A stretch of DNA of 64,000 nucleotides from Lacinutrix sp. (lineage in GTDB: Bacteria > Bacteroidota > Bacteroidia > Flavobacteriales > Flavobacteriaceae), in NCBI RefSeq assembly GCF_029238095.1, contig NZ_JAQWGS010000012.1, positions 1-64,000 of the forward strand. Direction: 5' to 3'. Under the pieces are notes generated by a model, which worked only from the letters and a program-made list of their open reading frames with translations, had not been told where the DNA came from and did not search any database. The translations under genes and the position numbers were made by a program. Shown here in pieces: positions 50,411 through 60,101 of this stretch; position 1 is the first letter of the stretch, and each line of letters begins with the position of its first letter.

Positions 50411-50465
50411 GTTGTTATTTCGAGTGATTTGAGAAGAACAAGCAAATAGTATCGAGAAGTAACCG
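50411..50465. repeat. Dispersed intergenic repeat, copy 2 (TCGAGTGATT...GTATCGAGAAG)
   Basis: Directly after guaA: ATTTCGAGTGATTTGAGAAG, then AGTATCGAGAAGTAACC. It shares the ordered blocks TCGAGTnATT, AAG, AG and GTATCGAGAAG with 1188-1240. Confidence 0.6.
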
Positions 50466-50549
50466 ATTTTATAAATAATATTAATAATTATGGCGTTTCA
50501 GTTTGTTAATACCTATAAGGTTTTTAGAAGTCTTTCAGGATTACAAAAA

Positions 50550-50622
50550 GTCATGTTTTTTGTTATATCTTTTTTTGCCATACATGGAAAAAAAAGATAC
50601 CATTACAACCGCTAACGCAACT
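50550..50622. repeat. Dispersed palindromic repeat, copy B
   Basis: TTGTTATATCTTTTTTTGCC, then CATGGAAAAAAAAGATACCA and CGCTAACGCAA. TATCTTTTTTT pairs with AAAAAAAGATA around a short loop. Same block order as copy A at 41806. It ends about 20 nt before the LysM gene. Confidence 0.6.
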
Positions 50623-50641
50623 TATTACGTACAATATACAT

Positions 50642-52618
50642 ATGAAGAAAATAATATACATCTTAAGCCTGTTTATACTATTGGCTTGTGGCTCTGCAAA
50701 CGCACAGAAGTACAATACACATCGAGTTAAATCTGGAGAAACAATAGAAAGTATTGCTAAAAAACACAAGGTATCTGCTTCAGATATTTATAAACTCAAT
50801 CCAGATTCTAGAAAAAAAATAAATGTTAATTCCATTTTAATTATTCCAAAGGCAGGCAGTGTAGCTTCTACCAAAACAACTGTAACATCAGAAAAGGAAA
50901 AAGTTGTTGAGAATGTATTCGATAGGTACCAAAAACACAAAACAAAACGTAAAGAGACACTATATAGTATTTCTAAAAAGTATGATGTAGACATTGAAGA
51001 CATAAAAAAACACAATAAGTTCTTATATGCAAATAACCTAAGAAAAGGAGATAAACTACAAATACCTATTTATAAAAAAATCACCTACGTTACTGTCCCA
51101 GAAGTAGTTGTTGCAGAAAACACAACTTATGTTGTACAACCAAAAGAAGGAAAATGGAGAATAGCTTATAAATATGGTATTACAGTTCAAGAGCTAGAAG
51201 CATTAAATCCTAACATGCCAAATATATTACAGCCAGGTCAAACTATTAATGTACCAAATTTAGAAACAGATAAAGTTAAGACTATAGAGGCAGAGTATAG
51301 TTACTATAAAGTGTTGCCAAAAGAAGGATTCTATAGGCTAAAAGTTAAATTAGGTATAGAACAAGCAGATTTAGAACGTTTAAACCCAGAATTAACAACT
51401 ACTGGTTTAAAAGAAGGTATGATTTTAAAAGTGCCTTTAGATACCTCAGTTAATACTATAGAATTTGAAATAACCTCAAGCGATACGATTAGTAAGAATT
51501 TAGATTTTGTTAATTTATCTAATAAAGTAACAGATTACAATGTTAAAAACATTGCACTAATGTTGCCTTTTACGCTTAATAAAATAAATACAGATTCTAT
51601 TTACGACACAAAGAATAAAATTAAAAACGATAGAACCTTAGCGATTACTTTAGATTTCTACACAGGAACTTTAGTGGCTTTCGATTCTCTTAAAAAATTA
51701 GGAATCAATTTAAAAGTCGATGTTTACGATACGCAAAATAGACTAAGCGAGGTTAATACCATTGTTAGAAGAAACGATTTTTCTGCAACTCACGCTTTTA
51801 TAGGTCCATTACTATCTGGGAATTTTAATGCAGTTGCTAGTGCTTTAGAAAGCGATAATGTGCCTATAATTTCACCAATAGTTAAAACTGTTAATTTAGG
51901 GCCAAATGTGTTTCAATCAAGACCAAACGATGACAATTTAAAAGCTAAAATTGTAGATTATTTTAAAGCAGATTCAACAGCTCAAATTGTTGTGATTTCA
52001 GATCGAAATAATAAAGCAACAAGTACGATGCTTAAAGGTAGGTTTACCAATGCTAAATTAGTAAGTTCACGACTAGACAAGAAAACTCAAAAAGACGCAT
52101 ATTACATTGTAGAGCAGGATTTAATAGATGTTATTAAACCAGGTAATAATGTAGTGTTTTTAGAAACAGATAATGCAGGATTTGTATCTAACGTAACAAG
52201 TATACTTAATGGATTGCAAATAGAAGGTACTAAAATAACCTTAACCACTACAAACCAAAATAATGCTTTTGAGGATGATGAGGTTTCTAATTACCACTTA
52301 TCTAATTTACATTTTACATATCCTTCAATTAATAAAATTCTAAATTCAGAATCAAGTAATTCATTTGTAGAACAATACAAAAAGCTATACAACACTTCTC
52401 CTAATGCATACGCTATTCGTGGTTTTGATATAACTATGGACGTGGTATTACGTTTGGTAACGTCTCAAAATTTATTTGAGTCTGTAGACTATTCACCATC
52501 CACCTCTTATATCGAGAATAAGTTTTCATATAAAAAGAAGCCATTTGGAGGTTTCTACAACGAAAGTGTTTACTTAGTGCAATATAACGCATTAGAAATC
52601 GAAGAGATTAAGCAATAA
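50642..52618 (+). CDS. LysM and PBP1-like (periplasmic-binding fold) lipoprotein
   Basis: A 658-residue exported protein (signal MKKIIYILSLFILLAC, lipobox LLAC). Four LysM-type repeats follow: about 27-70 (HRVKSGETIESIAKKHKVSA), 98-145 (KTKRKETLYSISKKYDVDIE), 162-208 (YVVQPKEGKWRIAYKYGITV) and 222-268 (YYKVLPKEGFYRLKVKLGIE). Residues about 300-655 form a type-1 periplasmic-binding fold (NIALMLPFTLNKINTD, FIGPLLSGNFNAVASALESD, YAIRGFDITMDVVLRL). LysM binds peptidoglycan; the sensor-like second half binds an unknown ligand. It follows guaA by 232 nt of repeats. Confidence 0.88.
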   Translation: MKKIIYILSLFILLACGSANAQKYNTHRVKSGETIESIAKKHKVSASDIYKLNPDSRKKINVNSILIIPKAGSVASTKTTVTSEKEKVVENVFDRYQKHKTKRKETLYSISKKYDVDIEDIKKHNKFLYANNLRKGDKLQIPIYKKITYVTVPEVVVAENTTYVVQPKEGKWRIAYKYGITVQELEALNPNMPNILQPGQTINVPNLETDKVKTIEAEYSYYKVLPKEGFYRLKVKLGIEQADLERLNPELTTTGLKEGMILKVPLDTSVNTIEFEITSSDTISKNLDFVNLSNKVTDYNVKNIALMLPFTLNKINTDSIYDTKNKIKNDRTLAITLDFYTGTLVAFDSLKKLGINLKVDVYDTQNRLSEVNTIVRRNDFSATHAFIGPLLSGNFNAVASALESDNVPIISPIVKTVNLGPNVFQSRPNDDNLKAKIVDYFKADSTAQIVVISDRNNKATSTMLKGRFTNAKLVSSRLDKKTQKDAYYIVEQDLIDVIKPGNNVVFLETDNAGFVSNVTSILNGLQIEGTKITLTTTNQNNAFEDDEVSNYHLSNLHFTYPSINKILNSESSNSFVEQYKKLYNTSPNAYAIRGFDITMDVVLRLVTSQNLFESVDYSPSTSYIENKFSYKKKPFGGFYNESVYLVQYNALEIEEIKQ

Positions 52619-52649
52619 GCAATGTAGATGTTTCGTTTCAATAAACAAA

Positions 52650-53210
52650 ATGAAACACAATTTTACTATGACTACTTTTTTTATAATTATTAGTTTTTTG
52701 TTGTATTTTCAAAGTAGTGATACTAAAGAAATTTCATGGCATGAAAACCATAAACTAAAGTGGACTGATTTTAAAGGTAAGCCAGATGAAAATTCTAATG
52801 CAGCTGCTATAACAGCTTCTGGAATAACCTTTAGCTATTCTATACAAAAAACCAGTTCTCAAGTTGTTACTAGTTTTAAAACTAAGGTTTTTGCACATTT
52901 TTATCCTGAAGAGTCTTGGTGTAAAAAAAACCTAATAGACAACCATATTTTAACACACGAACAGTTTCATTTTAATATTACAGAATTACATGTCAGGTAT
53001 TTTCGAGAGAAAATTGCAACATTAAGCGTGAGTAACGCTATTGAAAAGGAACTAACAAAAGCTCATAAAAAAGCGAATAACGACCTAGAAGCCATGCAAC
53101 ACCTTTACGATACAGAAACCAACTATTCTATAGATAGAGAAGGACAGCAAAAATGGAATGCTTTAGTAAACAAAGAATTAAAACGATTAGAGAAATATAA
53201 ATCTAACTAA
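52650..53210 (+). CDS. DUF922 domain protein with putative zinc-peptidase motif
   Basis: A 186-residue protein with a hydrophobic N-terminus (TMTTFFIIISFLLYFQSS), so probably exported. The body matches DUF922: ISWHENHKLKWTDFKGKPD, AAAITASGITFSYSI and the HExxH-like HEQFHFNITELHVRYFREKI, which may bind zinc. A peptidase role is suggested by that motif but unproven. The start could also be Met6. The stop overlaps the next ATG as TAATG, so the two genes are coupled. Confidence 0.82.
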   Translation: MKHNFTMTTFFIIISFLLYFQSSDTKEISWHENHKLKWTDFKGKPDENSNAAAITASGITFSYSIQKTSSQVVTSFKTKVFAHFYPEESWCKKNLIDNHILTHEQFHFNITELHVRYFREKIATLSVSNAIEKELTKAHKKANNDLEAMQHLYDTETNYSIDREGQQKWNALVNKELKRLEKYKSN

Positions 53211-53446
53211 TGCAACTACAGCCAGATAAAACGTTTCTAATTAAATTAGCACATACAAAAATGCCTTATGGTAAATACGAAGGTAGATACCTAATAGACT
53301 TACCAGAATATTATATTGTTTGGTATCACAACAAAGGATTCCCAAAAGGAAAACTAGGAGACATGCTAGAAACCGTTTATACGCTTAAATTAAATGGCTT
53401 AGAAGAATTGGTAAGGAATATACAACGTAATTTTTCTAAGTTGTAA
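53210..53446 (+). CDS. DUF3820 family small protein
   Basis: A 78-residue protein made almost entirely of the DUF3820 block: MPYGKYEGRYLIDLPEYYIV, WYHNKGFPKGKLGDMLETVY. The same GKxxGxxLxDxPxYxxW pattern occurs at the C-terminus of the exonuclease at 403-1176. Its function is unknown; a nucleic-acid link is suggested by that sharing. It is coupled to the DUF922 gene. The gap from here to acr3 (53447-53588) shows nothing recognisable. Confidence 0.88.
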   Translation: MQLQPDKTFLIKLAHTKMPYGKYEGRYLIDLPEYYIVWYHNKGFPKGKLGDMLETVYTLKLNGLEELVRNIQRNFSKL

Positions 53447-53588
53447 AAGCTGGATTCAAGTTTTATTTAACGTTCTTATACATGAAAAGTAGTTTTGGAT
53501 TTAGAAATTCCCTTACTGTTTAACCGTGAGACATCTTTTATTTTTAGGTTTTTTATAAATCTGCAAGCATTGAAAAATATATATTGCT

Positions 53589-54635
53589 TTAAGCGTTGGC
53601 TTTTCCATAATACTTTTTTCGCAACCAAAAGGAAACTCGAACCAATAAAATCAGCGCTGGAACTTCTACTAAAGGACCAATAACTCCTGCAAATGCTTGT
53701 CCTGAATTTAATCCAAAAACTGCAATAGCAACTGCAATTGCTAATTCAAAATTATTTCCAGCAGCTGTAAATGCAACCGAAGCGGTTTTGTCATATTCTG
53801 CTCCAGATGCTTTGGTAAAGAAAAATCCAATGATAAACATTAGCGTAAAATAAATAAGTAAAGGAATTGCAATAATTACAACATCCATTGGGATTTCTAC
53901 AATCAATTCTCCTTTAAGTGAGAACATAACTACGATTGTAAACAAAAGCGCTATTAAAGTTATTGGCGAAATTGCCGGAATAAATGTATTGGTGTACCAA
54001 TCCTCACCTTTCAATTTAACTAAAATTAATCTGCTTAAAATTCCCATCACGAAAGGAATACCTAAATAAATAGCAACACTTTCTGCAATTGTTCCGATTG
54101 AAATATCTACAATTGCTCCTTCAAAACCAAAATAGGGCGGAAGAACTGTAATAAAAAGCCAAGCATAAAAACTGTAAGCAAATACTTGAAAAACACTATT
54201 TAATGCAACTAAACCTGCTCCATATTCACTACTTCCTTCTGCAAGGTCGTTCCAAACCAAGACCATTGCAATACAACGAGCTAAACCAATTAGAATTAGT
54301 CCGACCATATATTCGGGATAATCACGTAAAAATGTAATTGCCAAAACAAACATTAAAACGGGACCAATTACCCAATTTAGAATAAGTGAAATAGAAAGGG
54401 TTTTTGTGTTTCTAAAAACCTTTGGTAACAAAGCATAATTAACCTTTGCCAAAGGTGGATACATCATTAAAATTAAACCAATCGCAATCGGAATATTGGT
54501 TGTTCCACTACTAAATGAGTTTATAATGTTTGGAAAAGATGGAATAAAATATCCAAGTCCAACTCCAATTGCCATTGCGACAAATATCCAAAGTGTTAGA
54601 TTTCTGTCAAGAAAACTTAATTTTTTTGAAGCCAT
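53589..54635 (-). CDS. acr3: ACR3-type arsenite efflux transporter
   Basis: A 348-residue inner-membrane carrier exporting arsenite. About ten membrane segments and family blocks are visible: [57 protein letters not shown] (with the conserved Cys) and [20 protein letters not shown]. It is last in the arsR-DUF6428-arsC-acr3 order, 3 nt after arsC, exporting the arsenite that arsC makes. Confidence 0.95.
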   Translation of the reverse strand: MASKKLSFLDRNLTLWIFVAMAIGVGLGYFIPSFPNIINSFSSGTTNIPIAIGLILMMYPPLAKVNYALLPKVFRNTKTLSISLILNWVIGPVLMFVLAITFLRDYPEYMVGLILIGLARCIAMVLVWNDLAEGSSEYGAGLVALNSVFQVFAYSFYAWLFITVLPPYFGFEGAIVDISIGTIAESVAIYLGIPFVMGILSRLILVKLKGEDWYTNTFIPAISPITLIALLFTIVVMFSLKGELIVEIPMDVVIIAIPLLIYFTLMFIIGFFFTKASGAEYDKTASVAFTAAGNNFELAIAVAIAVFGLNSGQAFAGVIGPLVEVPALILLVRVSFWLRKKYYGKANA

Positions 54636-54638
54636 TTT

Positions 54639-55271
54639 TTATGAATTTATTTGAGAGAAAACGTAAAATAACTCTGTTGCTATTTGTAGACTTCTTTCAT
54701 TGTATTTTTCTGCTTGCTGTGGTGTATTGTCAAATGCTTTTGGGTCTTCAAAAGTTATTGGAATACGTTTTTTTGCACCAGGAACAAATGGACAAGCTTC
54801 ATTTGCTGAATCGCAAGTCATAATCGCTACAAATTCAGATTTTGGATTAAAATCGTCATCTAACTTTTTTGAAAATCCGATAATAGGATGCTCATTGTCG
54901 GCATATTTAATGCTGTAAATTGGGTTCTCGTTTTTTGAAATGGTGTTTATTTGAAATCCAGAATTTTGCAAAGTTTCTGCAACCATTGGAAAAAGAGCGG
55001 TACTTTCCGTGCCACCTGAATAACAAAACACATTTTTAATATTGAAATAATTTGCCATTGTTTGTGCCCAAACTTGCGATAAATGACTTCTTCTCGAATT
55101 ATGAGTACAAATGAAATTGATACGAATTTCTTGATTTCCGGAAACCTTTGACTGAATAAAATCAGTTAGTGGTTGTAAAACTGTTTTACGTTCACTTGAT
55201 ATAGTTTCTGTATTTAATGATTTGATTAAATCTTCTATTTTTAAAAATAGGGTTGGTTTTGTTGTTATCAT
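54639..55271 (-). CDS. arsC: Arsenate reductase, low-molecular-weight phosphatase type
   Basis: A 210-residue cytosolic enzyme reducing arsenate to arsenite. The anion loop CxxxxxR is in FICTHNSRRSHLSQVWAQ. Two more redox cysteines sit in MTCDSANEACPFVPGAKKRI, the pair that relays electrons in the thioredoxin-linked type. An N-terminal helical extension of about 45 residues precedes the fold, as in flavobacterial proteins often labelled protein-tyrosine-phosphatase. It is between the DUF6428 gene and acr3. Confidence 0.9.
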   Translation of the reverse strand: MITTKPTLFLKIEDLIKSLNTETISSERKTVLQPLTDFIQSKVSGNQEIRINFICTHNSRRSHLSQVWAQTMANYFNIKNVFCYSGGTESTALFPMVAETLQNSGFQINTISKNENPIYSIKYADNEHPIIGFSKKLDDDFNPKSEFVAIMTCDSANEACPFVPGAKKRIPITFEDPKAFDNTPQQAEKYNERSLQIATELFYVFSQINS

Positions 55272-55294
55272 TTTTTTTAAAATTTAAATTGGTT

Positions 55295-55762
55295 TTAGCA
55301 ACAGTTTCCATCTGGTGAACAGCAAGGTTCATCATTTAAATTAGATAATTTTACTTTTGTCTTTTCTACTGGAATTCCGCAATTGTCTTTTGCTAGACAA
55401 TCGGTTTGTTTGTTAGTTAGCAAGAAGTTTTTGCCGTCAAAGTCTAGTCCAAATTTACCAATGGTATCTGCTTGATATTCTACTTCGATTTCTAAATCGG
55501 CTATTTTTAAGATTTTTTCCGAAAGTTCAATGATATTCAACAGCTTTTCGGGATGTAATCTGTGGTCGTAGTCGTTTGCATTCCAAAGTTGGAAGTTTAC
55601 AACATCTTCTTTCCTTTCTGTTCCGCCACAATCGATAAAATGTTTTGTGATTTTACCAACTTCTGTAACGTGAAAGTGATTTGGAATTAATTCTCCGTTT
55701 GGTAATTGAAAACCTATAGTTTCCACTTCTCTTAATACTGATTTTGCTTGTGATAATTTCAT
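55295..55762 (-). CDS. DUF6428 family protein of the ars operon
   Basis: A 155-residue protein found in Bacteroidota arsenic operons. N-terminal block: MKLSQAKSVLREVETIGFQL, then HFHVTEVGKITKHFIDCGGT. It ends in a cysteine-rich tail, DEPCCSPDGNCC, with other cysteines in DCLAKDNCGIP. The cysteines could bind arsenite, acting as a chaperone or sink; this is inference. It lies between arsR and arsC, with an operator-like sequence in front. Confidence 0.85.
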   Translation of the reverse strand: MKLSQAKSVLREVETIGFQLPNGELIPNHFHVTEVGKITKHFIDCGGTERKEDVVNFQLWNANDYDHRLHPEKLLNIIELSEKILKIADLEIEVEYQADTIGKFGLDFDGKNFLLTNKQTDCLAKDNCGIPVEKTKVKLSNLNDEPCCSPDGNCC

Positions 55763-55774
55763 AACTCTATTTGT

Positions 55775-55795
55775 TTATTGCGATTATACGATTAA
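55775..55795. promoter_or_regulatory. Second ArsR-box-like sequence inside the ars operon
   Basis: TTATTGCGATTATACGATTAA, close to the operator at 56161-56180 (TTATTGCAATATTACGATAA), in the 48-nt gap between arsR and the DUF6428 gene. Confidence 0.55.
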
Positions 55796-55810
55796 TTGAT
55801 TCAAATTTTT

Positions 55811-56143
55811 TTAACAGCAATCTTGGCTTTTGCTTAAGTCTTGGTTTAGAAATTCGGTCATTATAGTTTTCATTACTGTCCAGTTTTCTTTGTGAATACA
55901 GTAACAAACACTCGTTCCTTCTACATTTCCTTTTATTAAGCCTAAATGTTTTAGTTCTTTTAAATGTTGTGATATTGTAGGTTGAGCTAATCCAATTTCG
56001 TTTACCAAATCTCCACAAACACAAGAGTTAATTTTAAACAAATGTTGTAAAATCGCTACTCTCGCAGGATGCCCGAAAACTTTTGCAAAAAGAGAAATTT
56101 CATTTTGTTGATCGGTAAATATTTCGGTTTTTGTTAATCCCAT
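55811..56143 (-). CDS. arsR: ArsR/SmtB family transcriptional repressor
   Basis: A 110-residue winged-helix repressor released by arsenite or antimonite. The metal site is CVCGDLVNEIG near the start of helix 3, and the recognition helix is GLAQPTISQHLKELKHLGLI. The last residues are CC, possible extra metal ligands. It is the first gene of the operon and probably represses its own promoter through the box at 56161-56180. Confidence 0.95.
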   Translation of the reverse strand: MGLTKTEIFTDQQNEISLFAKVFGHPARVAILQHLFKINSCVCGDLVNEIGLAQPTISQHLKELKHLGLIKGNVEGTSVCYCIHKENWTVMKTIMTEFLNQDLSKSQDCC

Positions 56144-56160
56144 TTTCAGTAAATATTAAT

Positions 56161-56180
56161 TTATTGCAATATTACGATAA
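56161..56180. promoter_or_regulatory. ArsR operator candidate at the ars promoter
   Basis: TTATTGCAATATTACGATAA is a dyad with 8 of 10 arm positions paired. It lies 18 nt before the arsR start and overlaps the -7 box, so a bound repressor would block transcription. Confidence 0.7.
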
Positions 56181-56197
56181 ATATTTGAGAGTTCAAA
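56167..56197 (-). promoter_or_regulatory. Promoter of the ars operon
   Basis: On the minus strand TTTG (56194-56197), a 19-nt spacer, then TAATATTG (56167-56174, one mismatch to TAnnTTTG). Confidence 0.55.
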
Positions 56198-56331
56198 TTT
56201 TTTTGACTTTGTATAATAGAACTCACAAATAAGTTGGCTTAATTTTTTAACAAAGTCAAGTATACTTTAATTAAATCAAAAATTTAAAAACAAATAAAGT
56301 AATAATTTGTTGTAAAATGGCGTATTTTAAT

Positions 56332-58149
56332 CTATTCGAAAACAACATCATCAATATAAATTATTTGGTCACTTTTAAAGCCTCTTGAAAAAAGTGTAAA
56401 GCCAGACCTAATACAACTTAAGTCTAGTCTTTTGGTATTAATAGAGTATTGTTTCCATTTGGTGGTAAGTTTAACTTCTATAGCTTTTTTTGCTGTATCT
56501 GGAAAAGTTTTGTTTTTTCCTATTAAACCAAAACCAATGGTTGCCACCACATCTTTTTTATTGGCTTTTGCCCAAAAAGTGAGTTTTTTAGCTCCAGTAA
56601 TATTGTATCCACCAAGAATATCTCCCCAATCATTAGCGGGATTTACAAGACCTAAGCCATACCAATCGTATTCTTGTTTGTATTCAATTTTCAAAGCTGC
56701 TTTTCCAGAGTGAACTTCGGTTTTATGCTGTGTATCAACAGTCATAACTTTATAATTTCCCATATAAGCAGATGCTGTATAAGGATCGTTATCGCCATCT
56801 TTATATACGTAAAATGGTAAACTAACCTTTGGAACTAGATATTTTTGATTTTTAGCATTTTCATCCAAAACAACAATAGATGTAGAGCCTATACCTATAT
56901 TTTTATAACTGTCTTTTACATAGACATAAACTTTAATAGCTCCATTTTCTTTAGGCAATTGTATTTCGAAACCATTAACAAGGTCTCCTCTATAATGTAA
57001 TGGGTTTATTTGGTCACGACGCTTTCTGCTTCCTGTACGTTGGTTGTACCCAAAGTTTACTTCTAAACTATCGTTCTCTAAGTCTTTGGTTTCTAGAACA
57101 ACAGGAATCCAAGTTTCGCTTTGAAATTTCGAGTTTGGAAGTGTAAAGTTTATAACCTTTGGTACAGTGTTTAAAGGTTTATTGCCTGTAAATGCCTCTC
57201 TAATAGCCCAATATTGAGGTCGCGTCATGTTTTCATAATGTGTAAACAACCAAGGTGCCATAAACTCATTTCCTGAGGCATAATGAAAGACAAATACACC
57301 CAAGTTTTTAGATTTGTTTTTAATCCAATTATTGTAACCATTTAAAATAGTATCATACTTTTCTGTGTCGTTAGGCTCTACGATAACATCATTTATTTTT
57401 TGTTTAATATCCCATTCTCCAGTTACACCAAACTCTGTTAATATGTAGGGTTTGTTAATTCCTTTTTTTTTCAACTCTTCCTCTAGTAAATTTGCACTAG
57501 GACCATAACTATTAAGACCATAAATATCGAGGGAAGGTACATGCTTTTGCCACCAATCTAAACCAAAAGTCCAAGCCTCAACAGACGTTATAAGATGCTC
57601 AGTATCTTTTTGTTTGATTGCACTACAAATACGCTCTAATAATGTTGAATACGCCAGTTTTTCTTCATCTGTAGCTGTATTTAAATAGACTTCATTACCA
57701 ATGCCCCAAATTAGAACTGCAGGATGATTTTTATAAGTATCAACAACATGTATAGCATTTTGGAACATATCTTCTTTACCTTTTGTATTCTCTATATAGT
57801 TAAAGCTATCATCGTCTTCCATTCCAGGTCTTCCATGTCGCATCCATATACCAAGCATTACTTTAATACTATTGGCATGCGCTGCATCTAATAATTTTGG
57901 AGTGTTTTCTCCTGTAGCCCAAGTTCTAATAGTATTTACACCAAGAAATTTTAAATCTTTAAAACTGGTGTCGTAATTATCAATATCTTTATTAAACCCA
58001 AACGTAACGCCTTTAATTTCGTATGGATTACTATCTACTAATAACTCCCAATTCCCATTATTTTTTGCAATAGTTGTTTGCGCATAAAGCATATTAATAC
58101 CAATAGAAATTAAAATAGAGAAAATTATTTTTGTGAGATTTTTATTCAT
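56332..58149 (-). CDS. Secreted clan-A (GH2-barrel-like) glycoside hydrolase
   Basis: A 605-residue exported enzyme with signal peptide ending LYAQ. The TIM-barrel covers about 40-335. Acid/base E153 is in LIWGIGNEVYLN and nucleophile E239 in PYILTEFGVTGEW, the clan-A spacing. Further barrel blocks: GVNTIRTWATGENTPKLLDA and VFVFHYASGNEFMAPWLFTH. Residues about 350-430 look like a beta linker domain and 450-605 like a carbohydrate-binding jelly roll (TEVHSGKAALKIEYKQEYDW). Specificity is unknown. No SusC/SusD pair is adjacent. Confidence 0.85.
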   Translation of the reverse strand: MNKNLTKIIFSILISIGINMLYAQTTIAKNNGNWELLVDSNPYEIKGVTFGFNKDIDNYDTSFKDLKFLGVNTIRTWATGENTPKLLDAAHANSIKVMLGIWMRHGRPGMEDDDSFNYIENTKGKEDMFQNAIHVVDTYKNHPAVLIWGIGNEVYLNTATDEEKLAYSTLLERICSAIKQKDTEHLITSVEAWTFGLDWWQKHVPSLDIYGLNSYGPSANLLEEELKKKGINKPYILTEFGVTGEWDIKQKINDVIVEPNDTEKYDTILNGYNNWIKNKSKNLGVFVFHYASGNEFMAPWLFTHYENMTRPQYWAIREAFTGNKPLNTVPKVINFTLPNSKFQSETWIPVVLETKDLENDSLEVNFGYNQRTGSRKRRDQINPLHYRGDLVNGFEIQLPKENGAIKVYVYVKDSYKNIGIGSTSIVVLDENAKNQKYLVPKVSLPFYVYKDGDNDPYTASAYMGNYKVMTVDTQHKTEVHSGKAALKIEYKQEYDWYGLGLVNPANDWGDILGGYNITGAKKLTFWAKANKKDVVATIGFGLIGKNKTFPDTAKKAIEVKLTTKWKQYSINTKRLDLSCIRSGFTLFSRGFKSDQIIYIDDVVFE

Positions 58150-58323
58150 TATATGTGGTATGTAAATTAATATACGTTTTGAATATTTTTAATATAAACG
58201 TTATACAATGTAGTGGATTTTTTTTGAAAGTTAAGCGGTTTGCTTTATTCAAAATACAAATAATCTTTAATTTAGATCATTAAAAATAAAACTCTAAACA
58301 CTTAGTTTTTCAACTTAAAATTG

Positions 58324-58331
58324 TAAATTTG
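58324..58331 (+). promoter_or_regulatory. Putative -7 box of pyrG
   Basis: TAAATTTG, an exact TAnnTTTG match, 20 nt before the ATG at 58352. Confidence 0.55.
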
Positions 58332-58342
58332 CTCGCGTTTAA

Positions 58343-59968
<1,626 letters not shown>

Positions 59969-60030
59969 GATGTCACTATGGCATAAAATAAATAACGGAT
60001 TACTTTTTGAAGAGTAATGCTCTAGAACAA

Positions 60031-60064
60031 AAACCTGTTTGTTTTATAACTAACAGGTTTTTTA
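60031..60064 (+). terminator. Intrinsic terminator of pyrG
   Basis: AAACCTGTTT, a loop, AACAGGTTTTTT, about 60 nt after the pyrG stop. Confidence 0.85.
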
Positions 60065-60101
60065 AATTAACTAATTAGTTTACCGCTTTAGCGGAAATAA
60101 C

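Noticed and set aside
50503-50730. 75-residue plus-strand ORF before the LysM gene
   Set aside because: It runs through palindromic repeat copy B and into the LysM signal-peptide region in another frame; it has no recognisable features.
55767-56024. 85-residue minus-strand ORF in the arsR region
   Set aside because: It is a frame-shifted shadow of arsR, Arg/Lys-rich without a family pattern.
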